From Streptomyces sp. KL109B (GTDB lineage: Bacteria > Actinomycetota > Actinomycetes > Streptomycetales > Streptomycetaceae): DNA of 64,000 bases. Each line of letters begins with the position of its first letter. Position 1 is the first letter of the stretch. The notes under the pieces were generated by a model that worked only from the letters and a program-made list of their open reading frames with translations, had not been told where the DNA came from and made no database searches. The position numbers were made by a program, and so were the translations under genes. Below are positions 34,660 to 42,287 of the stretch, piece after piece. The stretch covers positions 290,135 to 354,134 of the forward strand of contig NZ_JASERL010000009.1 in assembly GCF_030766935.1 (NCBI RefSeq), written 5' to 3'.

Positions 34660-35613
34660 ATGGCCACCACCGCCTCGCCGCCACGCGACCTGCGCCCACC
34701 CACCCCGGTCAGCACGCCGCCCGCGCCCCGGAAACGTAGCGCCGCGCGCTTTCGCGAGACACTCGCCGCCTACTGCACACTCGGCCCGAACCTGATCCTG
34801 GTCACCGTCTTCCTGCTGGTCCCGTTGGTCATGGCGCTGGTGCTGAGCTTCCAGTACAGCACCGGACTCACGTCCCCCACCTGGGCGGGACTCGCCAACT
34901 ACCGCCAGCTGGCCGGTGATCCGGTCTTCTGGCGCACCGCCTTGAACACCGGCGTCTTCTGCGTGGCGACCGTGCCGGTGGAGATGGCCCTGGGGCTCGG
35001 CGTCGCCCTGCTGTTCAACAAGGTGATGCCCGCCCGCCCGCTGTGGCGGACCCTCGTCTACCTGCCCATGGTCATCTCCGGCGTGGCGACCGCGCTCATC
35101 GGCACCCTGATGTTCGACCAGAACATCGGCCTGTTGAACAAGCTGCTCGCGACGTTCGGCCTGCCCGCCGCGCCGTGGCAGACCAGCGGAGGCACCGCCA
35201 TGGTCTCCGTCGTACTGATCACGCTGTGGATGCGCGTCGGCTTCAACATGGTGATCTACCTGGCCGGCCTGCAGGGCATCTCACCCGAGATGTACGAGGC
35301 GGCCGAGGTCGAGGGCGCGGGCCCGTGGCAGCGGCTGCGCAACATCACGGTCCCGCTGCTCGGACCGTCGACGTTCTTCCTGCTCATCATGAACGTCATC
35401 TACTCGTTCCAAGTCTTCGACACCGTCTACGTGATGACCCTCGGCGGGCCGGGACACGCCACCGACGTCATGATCACGTACGCGTACCGCAATGGCTTCG
35501 AAGGGCGGCAGCAGGGCTACGCGGCCGCCATCGGCATCGTCCTGTACGTCATCGTCATGATCTTCACGGCGCTGCAGTGGCGGTTCAGCCGCAACAGGGA
35601 CACCGTCGGCTGA
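34660..35613 (+). CDS. sugar ABC transporter permease (MalF-type)
   Basis: 317 residues with about six membrane helices after a cytosolic Pro-rich N-terminus. The EAA loop that contacts the ATPase reads EAAEVEGAGPWQRLRNITVPLLGP. It lies 29 bases after the solute-binding gene. No ATPase gene is present in the operon; in Streptomyces many sugar importers share the ATPase MsiK encoded elsewhere, and that is assumed here. Confidence 0.92.
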   Translation: MATTASPPRDLRPPTPVSTPPAPRKRSAARFRETLAAYCTLGPNLILVTVFLLVPLVMALVLSFQYSTGLTSPTWAGLANYRQLAGDPVFWRTALNTGVFCVATVPVEMALGLGVALLFNKVMPARPLWRTLVYLPMVISGVATALIGTLMFDQNIGLLNKLLATFGLPAAPWQTSGGTAMVSVVLITLWMRVGFNMVIYLAGLQGISPEMYEAAEVEGAGPWQRLRNITVPLLGPSTFFLLIMNVIYSFQVFDTVYVMTLGGPGHATDVMITYAYRNGFEGRQQGYAAAIGIVLYVIVMIFTALQWRFSRNRDTVG

Positions 35614-35629
35614 CCCCCTCGCCCTCCCG

Positions 35630-35712
35630 CAAGGACACGCTCTCGCAAGGACACCCTCCCTCAAGGGCACGCTCTCTCAAGGACTCGCTCCCTCAAGGGC
35701 ACTCCTCTTCCT
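35630..35712. repeat. degenerate 16-bp tandem array of Shine-Dalgarno-like units
   Basis: Five consecutive units starting CAAGG(A/G)C (35630, 35646, 35662, 35678, 35694), each with a pyrimidine-rich second half, lead straight into CTAAGGACACCG and the ATG of the second permease. Every unit carries AAGGA or AAGGG. Confidence 0.8.
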
Positions 35713-35722
35713 AAGGACACCG

Positions 35723-36586
35723 ATGTCCGTCACCTTCTCCGCCCGGCTCCCTGGAACGACGACCCGACCAGGACGACGCGACCGCGCGCGCCATCTCCGT
35801 ACGGCAGCGGCCGTCGTCATCGGCCTCGCCATGGCCCTACCCCTGTTCTGGATGGTCCTGGTCGCCTTCTCGCCCATCGCGGACCTGCACACCTCGCAAC
35901 TCCGCTTCTGGCCGAGCGCGCCGACCCTGGACAACTTCCGCCGTGTGTTCCGGCTGCCCGTGGGGACCTGGGCGATGAACTCGACCGTCATCACCTGCCT
36001 CGTCGTCCTCATCACGGTCTCCTGCAACCTGCTGGCCGGATACGCCTTCGCGAAGATGCGCTTCCGCGGCCGCAACCTGCTCTTCCTGGTCATGCTCAGC
36101 ACGATGACCGTGCCCGTGCAGGTGCTGATGGTGCCTCAGTTCAAACTCGTCAGCGCCCTGGGCATGTTCGGCAGCTTCTGGGCCGTCATCGTCCCCGCGG
36201 CCTCGACGGCCTTCGGGGTGTTCCTCGCCCGGCAGTTCATGCTCGGCATCCCCGACGAGGTCATCGAGGCCGCGCGGATGGACGGCGCGGGACAGCTGCG
36301 CACCTTCCTCACCGTCGTCCTGCCGCTGTGCAAGCCGCTCATCGCGGTGCTGTCACTGCTCACGTTCCTCTACCAGTGGAACGACTTCGCCTGGCCGCTG
36401 ACCGTCCTCAAGGACGAGCGGCTGTACACGCTCGCCGTCGGCATGCAGTTCGTCAACGGCCAGTACACCGCCGACTACGGCGCCATCATGGCGCTCGCGC
36501 TCATCTCCGTCCTGCCCATGGTCGTTCTCTTCCTCTGCTTCCAGAAGTACTTCGTCCAGGGCTTCGCACGATCGGGAATCAAGTGA
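35723..36586 (+). CDS. sugar ABC transporter permease (MalG-type)
   Basis: 287 residues, six predicted helices; EAA loop EAARMDGAGQLRTFLTVVLPLCKPL. The first helix region is VVIGLAMALPLFWMVLVAFSP. AAGGA precedes the ATG at 35723, the last of an array of similar sites in the 109-base gap. The stop overlaps the 2-hydroxyacid dehydrogenase start (GTGA). Pairs with the MalF-type subunit. Confidence 0.92.
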   Translation: MSVTFSARLPGTTTRPGRRDRARHLRTAAAVVIGLAMALPLFWMVLVAFSPIADLHTSQLRFWPSAPTLDNFRRVFRLPVGTWAMNSTVITCLVVLITVSCNLLAGYAFAKMRFRGRNLLFLVMLSTMTVPVQVLMVPQFKLVSALGMFGSFWAVIVPAASTAFGVFLARQFMLGIPDEVIEAARMDGAGQLRTFLTVVLPLCKPLIAVLSLLTFLYQWNDFAWPLTVLKDERLYTLAVGMQFVNGQYTADYGAIMALALISVLPMVVLFLCFQKYFVQGFARSGIK

Positions 36587-37605
36587 CCACCTCTTCGTCC
36601 CCCGTCCACTACCTGAGCACCCTCTCGTTCCCCGACTGGTGGCTCGACCGGCTGCGCGCGAGCCACCCGGAGCTCACCGTCACCCAGGTGCCCGCCGCCT
36701 CCCCTGCGGACGTGCCCGAGGAGGTGTGGCGCCGGACGCGGATCCTGCACACCGGCTCCGTCTTCCCGAACACCCCCGACACGGCACCGGACTTGCGCTG
36801 GATCCAGCTCGACACCTCGGGCGCGGACCACCTCAAGGACACCGCCGTCTGGGACCTTCCGGTGCCGCTCACCTCCATCGGCGGCATCTCACCGGTCCCG
36901 ATGGCCGAGTACGTGATGATGATGCTGCTCGGGCTCGCGCACCGGCTGCCCCGAGCCATCGAGGTGCGGAACAGTGGCAAGTGGCCCTCGCTCGACGAGC
37001 GTTGGAACACCCTCATGCCGCGCGGGCTGCGCGGCGCCACCGTCGGCGTCGTCGGCTACGGCCGCATCGGCCGCGAAATAGGCCGCCTCGCCGGGGAGTT
37101 CGGCATGACCGTGCTCGGCCTCAAGCGCGGCCGCTGCGCGCGAGCAGGCGAGTTCTTCGGGAGCCCCGCCGCGGGCTCCGGCGAGGCCGAGCTCTACACC
37201 CCGGACCAACTCCACGCGTTCATGAACCGCTGCGACTACCTCGTCGTGACCTGCCCCCTGACGGACGAGACACGCGGCATGATCGACGCCGCCGCGCTCG
37301 GCGCACTCAAGGACGGCGCGATGGTCGTCAACGTCTCCCGCGGCGGCATCGTCGACGAAGCCGCACTGCGCGCCGGACTCCGCTCGGGCCGCATCGCGGG
37401 CGCCGCCCTCGACGTCTTCGACGAGGAACCCCTGCCCGCCGACCACCCCTGGTGGACCGAGCCCGGAACCGTCCTGACCCCGCACGTCGCCGGCTTCGCT
37501 CCCGACTACTACGAGCAGACCCTCGAACTCGTCAGCGCGAACGTGGAGCGCTTCCTCGCGGGCCGCGACCTGATCAACCTGGTGGACCGTTCCCGTGGCT
37601 ACTGA
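36583..37605 (+). CDS. D-isomer-specific 2-hydroxyacid dehydrogenase
   Basis: 340 residues. Rossmann motif ATVGVVGYGRIGREIGRLAGEFGMTVLGLKRG, catalytic Arg in VNVSRGGIVDEAAL, Glu in DVFDEEPLP and His in LTPHVAGF. The position normally acidic in NAD-specific enzymes reads LKRG, so NADP is likely. It reduces a 2-oxo acid or oxidises the hydroxy acid; near an importer and DeoR it may act on a 2-oxo acid from the imported sugar. GTG start overlaps the permease stop; its 3' end overlaps the next gene by 11 bases, so all are co-translated. Confidence 0.88.
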   Translation: MTTSSSPVHYLSTLSFPDWWLDRLRASHPELTVTQVPAASPADVPEEVWRRTRILHTGSVFPNTPDTAPDLRWIQLDTSGADHLKDTAVWDLPVPLTSIGGISPVPMAEYVMMMLLGLAHRLPRAIEVRNSGKWPSLDERWNTLMPRGLRGATVGVVGYGRIGREIGRLAGEFGMTVLGLKRGRCARAGEFFGSPAAGSGEAELYTPDQLHAFMNRCDYLVVTCPLTDETRGMIDAAALGALKDGAMVVNVSRGGIVDEAALRAGLRSGRIAGAALDVFDEEPLPADHPWWTEPGTVLTPHVAGFAPDYYEQTLELVSANVERFLAGRDLINLVDRSRGY

Positions 37606-38368
37606 CTACCTGCTCGCCCCACAGCGCCGGCACGCCGTACTGACCCGGCTGCGCCGCCGCGGCACCGTCAACGTCCAAGAGCTCTCCGACCTGCTGCGCA
37701 TCAGCGCGTCCACGGTCCGCCGCGACCTGCGCGACCTCGAACTGCAGGGCATGCTGCGCCGGGTGCACGGCGGCGCCACCACTGTGGACGGGGCCCACGA
37801 ACCGGAGCAGCCGCAGCGCGCCTCGGCGCAGTTGGAGGAGAAGGGCCGGATCGCCGAGGCCGCCCTGCGGCTGATCCCCGACCACAGCACCGTCCTCATC
37901 AGCGGCGGCACCACGACCGAAGCGCTCGCCGCCAGGCTGGGGGAGCGCCGCGGCCTCACCGTGGTGACCAACGCGCTGCCGATCGCCGGGGCCCTGTCGG
38001 CCACGCCCGACATCGACGTGATCGTGCTCGGCGGCGTCCTGCGCCACCGCGAGCAGTCCCTGCTGGGCCACCTCACCGAGCACGCCCTGCACGAACTGCA
38101 GATCGGCCACATCATCACCAGCGCGTTCGGGCTCGACGCCGACGCGGGACTCACCGGAGCCCACGTCGACGAGGCCCAGACGGACCGCGCCCTCCTCGCC
38201 GCCGCGCGCAGCGTCGTCGTCCTCGCCGACGAGTCCAAGCTCGGCCGCCGCGGCCCGGTCCGCCTCGCCCCGCTCGACCGCGTCGCGACCCTCGTCACCG
38301 ACGCCGACCCCGAACACACCGTGTGTCGAGCCCTCGACGAGCGCGGCAGCACCGTCGTCCACGCGTAA
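37595..38368 (+). CDS. DeoR family transcriptional regulator (second copy)
   Basis: 257 residues, about the same architecture as the regulator at 32043: RRHAVLTRLRRRGTVNVQELSDLLRISASTVRRDLRDLELQGMLRRVHGGAT, VLISGGTTTEALAARL, VIVLGGVLRHREQSLLGHLTEHAL and TSAFGLDADAGLTGAHVDEAQTDRALL. The two share long identical blocks and are clearly paralogues. GTG start at 37595 inside the dehydrogenase 3' end. Being within the importer operon, it would be induced with it, so feedback control is likely. Confidence 0.9.
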   Translation: MATDYLLAPQRRHAVLTRLRRRGTVNVQELSDLLRISASTVRRDLRDLELQGMLRRVHGGATTVDGAHEPEQPQRASAQLEEKGRIAEAALRLIPDHSTVLISGGTTTEALAARLGERRGLTVVTNALPIAGALSATPDIDVIVLGGVLRHREQSLLGHLTEHALHELQIGHIITSAFGLDADAGLTGAHVDEAQTDRALLAAARSVVVLADESKLGRRGPVRLAPLDRVATLVTDADPEHTVCRALDERGSTVVHA

Positions 38369-38429
38369 GGCGCGCTCCGCTCCGCGTCAGAACCCACCGT
38401 TGAAATCCACCGTTACGCAGAGGTGCCCC

Positions 38430-39278
38430 ATGCCCCTGGTCCCCACCGCCACCCTGCTCGACCAGGCCGTACGCGAAGCGTCCGCGGTCCTCGCCTTCAA
38501 CATCGTGACCCTGGAGCACGCCGAAGCCGTCGCCCAGGCCTGTGAGGCCGCCGACGCCCCGGCCGTCCTCGCCGTCAGCCAGAACGCCGTCCGCTACCAC
38601 CACGACGACCCGGCCCCACTGCTCGCCGCCGCGAGCGCCGTCGCCCGCCGCTGCTCCGTCCCGCTGGCCCTCCACCTCGACCACGTAGAGGACGAGCAAC
38701 TCGCCCTGCGCGCAAGGGAACTGGACTGCGGCTCCGTCATGTTCGACGCCTCGCGGCTGCCGCACGCGGAGAACGTCGACCGGACGGCGCAGGTCACCGC
38801 GCGCCTCCACCACGACGGCATATGGGTCGAGGCCGAACTGGGCGAGATCGGCGGCAAGGACGGCGTCCACTCCGCGACCGCCCGCACCGACCCGGCCGAA
38901 GCAGCCGACTACGTACGAGCGACCGGCGTCGACGCCCTGGCCGTGGCCGTCGGCAGCTCCCACGCGATGACCGAACGCACCGCCACCCTGGACCAGGACC
39001 TCATCGCCCGGCTCCGGGACGCCATCGAGGTGCCGCTCGTCCTGCACGGCTCCTCCGGCGTCCCTGACCAGGCACTCCGGGCGGCGATCGACCACGGCAT
39101 GCGAAAGATCAACTTCGGTACGCATCTGAGCGCGGCCTTCACCCGAGCCGTACGCGCCGACTTGGACGCGTACGCGGGAGTGGACCCACGGCGCTATCTG
39201 GCGGCGGGCCGCGAGGCGGTGGCCGCGGCCACGGAGGAACGGCTCCGGCTCCTGACCTCCGCCCCGGTCGCCCTCTGA
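38430..39278 (+). CDS. class II fructose/tagatose-bisphosphate-type aldolase
   Basis: 282 residues, the KbaY/GatY/AgaY length. Zinc and catalytic residues: Asp-His in LALHLDHVEDEQL, Glu in AELGEIGG, His in AVAVGSSHA, His in VLHGSSGVPDQ, and the phosphate loop MRKINFGTHL. It cleaves a ketose-1,6-bisphosphate or similar into dihydroxyacetone phosphate and an aldehyde. GAGGTG precedes the ATG at 38430. With the AgaS-like SIS protein and the kinase it would complete an amino-sugar route through tagatose-bisphosphate, though no tagatose-6-phosphate kinase is seen. Confidence 0.87.
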   Translation: MPLVPTATLLDQAVREASAVLAFNIVTLEHAEAVAQACEAADAPAVLAVSQNAVRYHHDDPAPLLAAASAVARRCSVPLALHLDHVEDEQLALRARELDCGSVMFDASRLPHAENVDRTAQVTARLHHDGIWVEAELGEIGGKDGVHSATARTDPAEAADYVRATGVDALAVAVGSSHAMTERTATLDQDLIARLRDAIEVPLVLHGSSGVPDQALRAAIDHGMRKINFGTHLSAAFTRAVRADLDAYAGVDPRRYLAAGREAVAAATEERLRLLTSAPVAL

Positions 39279-39337
39279 GCACGAACAGCCTTACCAGAAC
39301 AGCCTTTCCGCACCACGACGTCACAGGAGTCGCGAGC

Positions 39338-39670
39338 GTGACCACCCCCGCACCCCGTCATGAACCCGTCCCCGACCCCCGCGCCCTGCTCACCGAACTC
39401 GGCGAACGCGCCCTCGAACGCGAGGGCATCCCCATGTTCCTGGCCCTCCAGGCCCCCGTACCCGACGGCGAAGCACCCGCCAGCGACCAGGCCCCGGCAG
39501 ACGCCGAGGGCGAGGAACTCGCCGGGCTGCTCCGCCACTACCGGGGCGCCCTCGTCCCGGACGCCCCGGGCGACTCCGAACCCGCGCTGATCGAAGTCCT
39601 CCAGGTCATGGGCGCCGCCCACTTCACGCCCCAGCACCCCGCCGCACAGAAGGACGAGACCCGACGATGA
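39338..39670 (+). CDS. N-terminal-type half of the NodB-like protein pair
   Basis: 110 residues, no known domain. It matches the first about 120 residues of the fused protein encoded at 40410-41444: LTELGERALEREGIPMFLALQAP corresponds to ASQDLVVRRRGVPMYVSLRSAS, and PALIEVLQVMGAAHFTPQHPAA to ETVIRTLQALAYAGLGPHRAA. The GTG at 39338 has AGGAG nine bases upstream. Its stop overlaps the start of the deacetylase-like gene (ATGA). It therefore looks like one half of a split protein, acting with the next gene product. Confidence 0.7.
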   Translation: MTTPAPRHEPVPDPRALLTELGERALEREGIPMFLALQAPVPDGEAPASDQAPADAEGEELAGLLRHYRGALVPDAPGDSEPALIEVLQVMGAAHFTPQHPAAQKDETRR

Positions 39671-40365
39671 ACACGTCCGCCCGCACCCGACTGCCGTCCT
39701 TCGAAGGCCAGGAGCAGGCCCTGCGGTCCGGCCGGTACCTGCGCGTGGTGAACTACCACAACACCCCGCACGCCGACACGGACAAGATCCGCGGGGAACT
39801 GACCGAGCTCGCCGCCCACTTCTCGTCCGTCACCCTGGAGGACCTCGACCTGTTCCGCTCCACCGGCCGCTGGCACAAGGACCGCCCCGGGGCCGTCCCG
39901 GTCTTCTACGAGGGCTACCGCAACAACGCCGAGGTCGCCGCGCCGCTGGCCGAGGAGGCGGGCCTGACCGCCTGGTTCTTCATCTGCACCGCGTTCCTGG
40001 ACGTGCCGGTCGCCGACCAGTACGACTACGCCAACGCCCACCACATCGACCTGGTGCCGGAGAACACGAAGGGCGACCGGCTCGCCATGACATGGGACGA
40101 CGTCGCCGAACTGAGCCGCCGCCACGTGGTCACCCCGCACACCGCGAACCACGCGGAGGCCGCCTCCCTGCACACCGACCTCGACCTGCGACGGGAGATC
40201 CTTGAGCCCAAGCGCCGGATGGACGCGGTCACAGGACAGGACGCCGCGAGCACGGCCTTCCTGTGGGGCACGCCTTACGGAGCGAACCCGGCGGTGGACG
40301 CGGCGCTGCGCGAGGCGGGCTACCGCTACCAGTTCGGCAACACGATGATCCAGTACATCGGTTAG
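39667..40365 (+). CDS. NodB-like polysaccharide deacetylase family protein (split form)
   Basis: 232 residues. It has the NodB order: RVVNYHNTP at the first strand, VFYEGYRNNAEVAAPLAEEAGLTAWFFICTAFL where deacetylases have TFDDGYR and the FF strand, and VVTPHTANHAEAAS for the H-x3-H metal motif. Of the usual DD in motif 1 the catalytic Asp is Tyr and the metal Asp is Glu (FYEG). The His pair is kept. So it may bind metal but should work differently or not as a classical N-deacetylase. Cytosolic, no signal peptide. It may act on an imported N-acetyl sugar. Confidence 0.75.
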   Translation: MNTSARTRLPSFEGQEQALRSGRYLRVVNYHNTPHADTDKIRGELTELAAHFSSVTLEDLDLFRSTGRWHKDRPGAVPVFYEGYRNNAEVAAPLAEEAGLTAWFFICTAFLDVPVADQYDYANAHHIDLVPENTKGDRLAMTWDDVAELSRRHVVTPHTANHAEAASLHTDLDLRREILEPKRRMDAVTGQDAASTAFLWGTPYGANPAVDAALREAGYRYQFGNTMIQYIG

Positions 40366-40389
40366 GGCCTGATCCAAACGACAGGCCCT
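40364..40389. terminator. AGGGCCTG...CAGGCCCT hairpin, copy 2
   Basis: Perfect eight-base arms around ATCCAAACGA, beginning in the stop codon of the deacetylase-like gene and facing a convergent gene. Closely similar to the hairpin at 6832-6855. Confidence 0.7.
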
Positions 40390-40409
40390 GCCGCGCCCCC
40401 GCCCCGGCC

Positions 40410-41444
40410 TCAGCGGGGCAACCGCTGCACCATGGTGTTGCTGAACACGAAGCGGTAGCCGGCCTCGACCAGCGCCCGGTCGGCAGCCGACTCACCGGTC
40501 CAGGAAGTGCCTTCGAGCCAGGCGGTGCACAGCGCGGAGCCACCGGTGGCCCGGTCCATGCGCCGCTTCGGTTCGATCACCTCGCGCTCGATGTCCTCGG
40601 GGGCGAGGACCTTGCGGGCGAGGGCGTGGGAGGCGGTGTGCGGGGTGACCACATGGCCGCGCCGGTGCAGATCGGCGATCTCGTCCCACGTCATGGCGAG
40701 CCGCTCCCCGCGCGGATTCTCCGGCACGAGCTTGATCCGATGCGCGAGGGCGTAGTCGTACTGGGCGTCGACCGGGGTGTCCACGAAGGCCGTGCAGACG
40801 AAGAACCACCCGACGACCCCGGCCTCTTCGCAGGCCGCCGCCGCGACGTCGTAGTTGTCCCGGTAGCCCTCGTAGAACACGGGCAGCAGCCCTGGCCGGG
40901 ACTTGTGCCACACGCCGGTCCGCGCGAAGCGTTCGAGATCGTCGACCTCGACGGACTCGAAGTCCTTCGCGTACCCGCGCAGCTCGGCGACCAGTTCGTC
41001 CTTCCAACTGGCGGGCGTGTTGTGGTAGTTGACGACGCGGAGATAGTGGCCGGCCCGCAGGTCGGACTCGGTGCCGCGCGTGCTGACGCCGAGATCGGTC
41101 GACAAGGGCCGGGGTGCGGCGGGCCCCTGGTCGGCGGGTGCGTGGTCGGCGGTCGTGGCCGCGCGGTGGGGCCCAAGCCCGGCGTAGGCCAGGGCCTGCA
41201 ACGTCCGTATCACGGTCTCCTCCTCGCCGGGCGCTTCGAGCTGCGGCCGGGACACGGAGAAGGCCTCCGCCAGTTCGGCGTCGGCCGGGTGCGGGGAGCC
41301 GGAGGGCGGGTCACCCACGCCGGTGGCCGAGGCCGAGGCCGAACGCAGGGACACATACATCGGCACACCACGACGCCGAACCACCAGATCCTGACTGGCG
41401 GCATGGGCGTCCCGCGGGGTGATTTCGGTGAAAGAAGGAGACAT
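40410..41444 (-). CDS. NodB-like polysaccharide deacetylase family protein (fused form)
   Basis: 344 residues, a paralogue of the two genes at 39338-40365 joined in one chain. Residues 1-115 match the 110-residue protein; residues 130-344 match the 232-residue one: HYLRVVNYHNTPASWKDELVAELRGYAKDFESVEVDDLERFARTGVWHKSRPGLLPVFYEGYRDNYDVAA and VVTPHTASHALA. It has the same altered FYEG motif. GAGG lies before the ATG at 41444, and the leader holds the regulon operator (41507-41539). The convergent arrangement with its paralogue suggests a local inverted duplication followed by gene fission or fusion. Confidence 0.75.
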   Translation of the reverse strand: MSPSFTEITPRDAHAASQDLVVRRRGVPMYVSLRSASASATGVGDPPSGSPHPADAELAEAFSVSRPQLEAPGEEETVIRTLQALAYAGLGPHRAATTADHAPADQGPAAPRPLSTDLGVSTRGTESDLRAGHYLRVVNYHNTPASWKDELVAELRGYAKDFESVEVDDLERFARTGVWHKSRPGLLPVFYEGYRDNYDVAAAACEEAGVVGWFFVCTAFVDTPVDAQYDYALAHRIKLVPENPRGERLAMTWDEIADLHRRGHVVTPHTASHALARKVLAPEDIEREVIEPKRRMDRATGGSALCTAWLEGTSWTGESAADRALVEAGYRFVFSNTMVQRLPR

Positions 41445-41506
41445 GCCGGATCCTCGCTGCGGTACTCAACTGACCTCCTCACTCTGCTCGTTCGAGCGAA
41501 GAGCGG

Positions 41507-41539
41507 CAATAACATGCAGAGGTTGACTGATATTGCTCA
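41507..41539. promoter_or_regulatory. 33-bp regulon operator of the fused NodB-like gene
   Basis: On the minus strand: TGAGCAATA, four bases, TCAA, four bases, TGCATGTTATTG, the same layout as 33211-33243. GCAATA and TATTGC form the inverted arms. It lies 63 bases upstream of the gene start. Confidence 0.7.
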
Positions 41540-41575
41540 GTTCGGGCCGCGGTCACGCTCCCGCACAATGGGGCC

Positions 41576-42166
41576 ATGCGCATGCCGGAACCGTCGTACA
41601 CACCACCCTCGTACACGCCACCGCGATTCCCCTGGCCCTGGCTGGCCGCCAATGTGTTGCTGCTGGCCGGGATGGTGGTCTGGGGCGTCGCCGTGTATCC
41701 GCGGCTGCCCGACCGCATCCCGCAGCACATAGGCGGCGGTGGTGTGGACGCCTGGACGGACAAGTCCGTGGGCGGCGCGTTCGTGCTCGTCTTCGTCTAC
41801 GTCGGTGTGACCGCGCTGCTGTCCGCCACCGCCGTGCTGCTGTTGCGGGCCACGCCGACCGCCGAACTTCCCGACGGCGAGCCCCGGTTCGCCCTCACCG
41901 GCAGCCAGCGTCCCGCGACGCGCGCCGGGGCCCGGCGGATGGCGGTGGCGGTGCTCGGCACCAACCTCGGGGTGGGGGTGTCGTTCGTCGTCGGGAACCT
42001 GGTGATGTGGCGCACGACTGTCACGCCCGAGGTTCCGTGGTGGTTCTTGGCCGGGATGCTGGCGCCGATCGGGGTCGGTGCGGTGGCCACGGTCGTCGTG
42101 GGTGTGCGGGACCGCAGGGAGGGCGAGCGGATCCGGGCGGCCGACCGTGGGCCGCGGCAGCGGTAA
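41576..42166 (+). CDS. DUF1648 domain-containing membrane protein (SdpI-like)
   Basis: 196 residues with four predicted helices. YPRLPDRIPQHIGGGGVDAWTDKSVGGAF is the DUF1648 block (PxxIPxHxxxxGxxDxWxxK). The family includes SdpI-type immunity/sensor membrane proteins. An N-terminal SYTPPSYTPP comes from a 15-base tandem repeat. The ATG at 41576 is weakly supported (GGGGCC before it); 41582 is the next ATG. It stands alone between the fused NodB-like gene and the P450. Confidence 0.72.
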   Translation: MRMPEPSYTPPSYTPPRFPWPWLAANVLLLAGMVVWGVAVYPRLPDRIPQHIGGGGVDAWTDKSVGGAFVLVFVYVGVTALLSATAVLLLRATPTAELPDGEPRFALTGSQRPATRAGARRMAVAVLGTNLGVGVSFVVGNLVMWRTTVTPEVPWWFLAGMLAPIGVGAVATVVVGVRDRREGERIRAADRGPRQR

Positions 42167-42204
42167 CGGCGGCCCGGACCGCCGCGTTCCGGACTCTTCA
42201 CGCT

Positions 42205-42227
42205 GGAATCAAGCCATCCGCTTGCTT
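42205..42227. promoter_or_regulatory. imperfect palindrome ahead of the P450 operon, candidate TetR operator
   Basis: GAATCAAGC and GCTTGCTTC (8 of 9 paired) around CATCC, 60 bases upstream of the P450 start. The operon includes its own TetR gene, so autoregulation at this site is plausible. Confidence 0.5.
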
Positions 42228-42287
42228 CAATCAGTTGTTTTAACCTTGGGTGGGTGGCCACGCCAGGCACCTACTTCGGAGGCCGCC

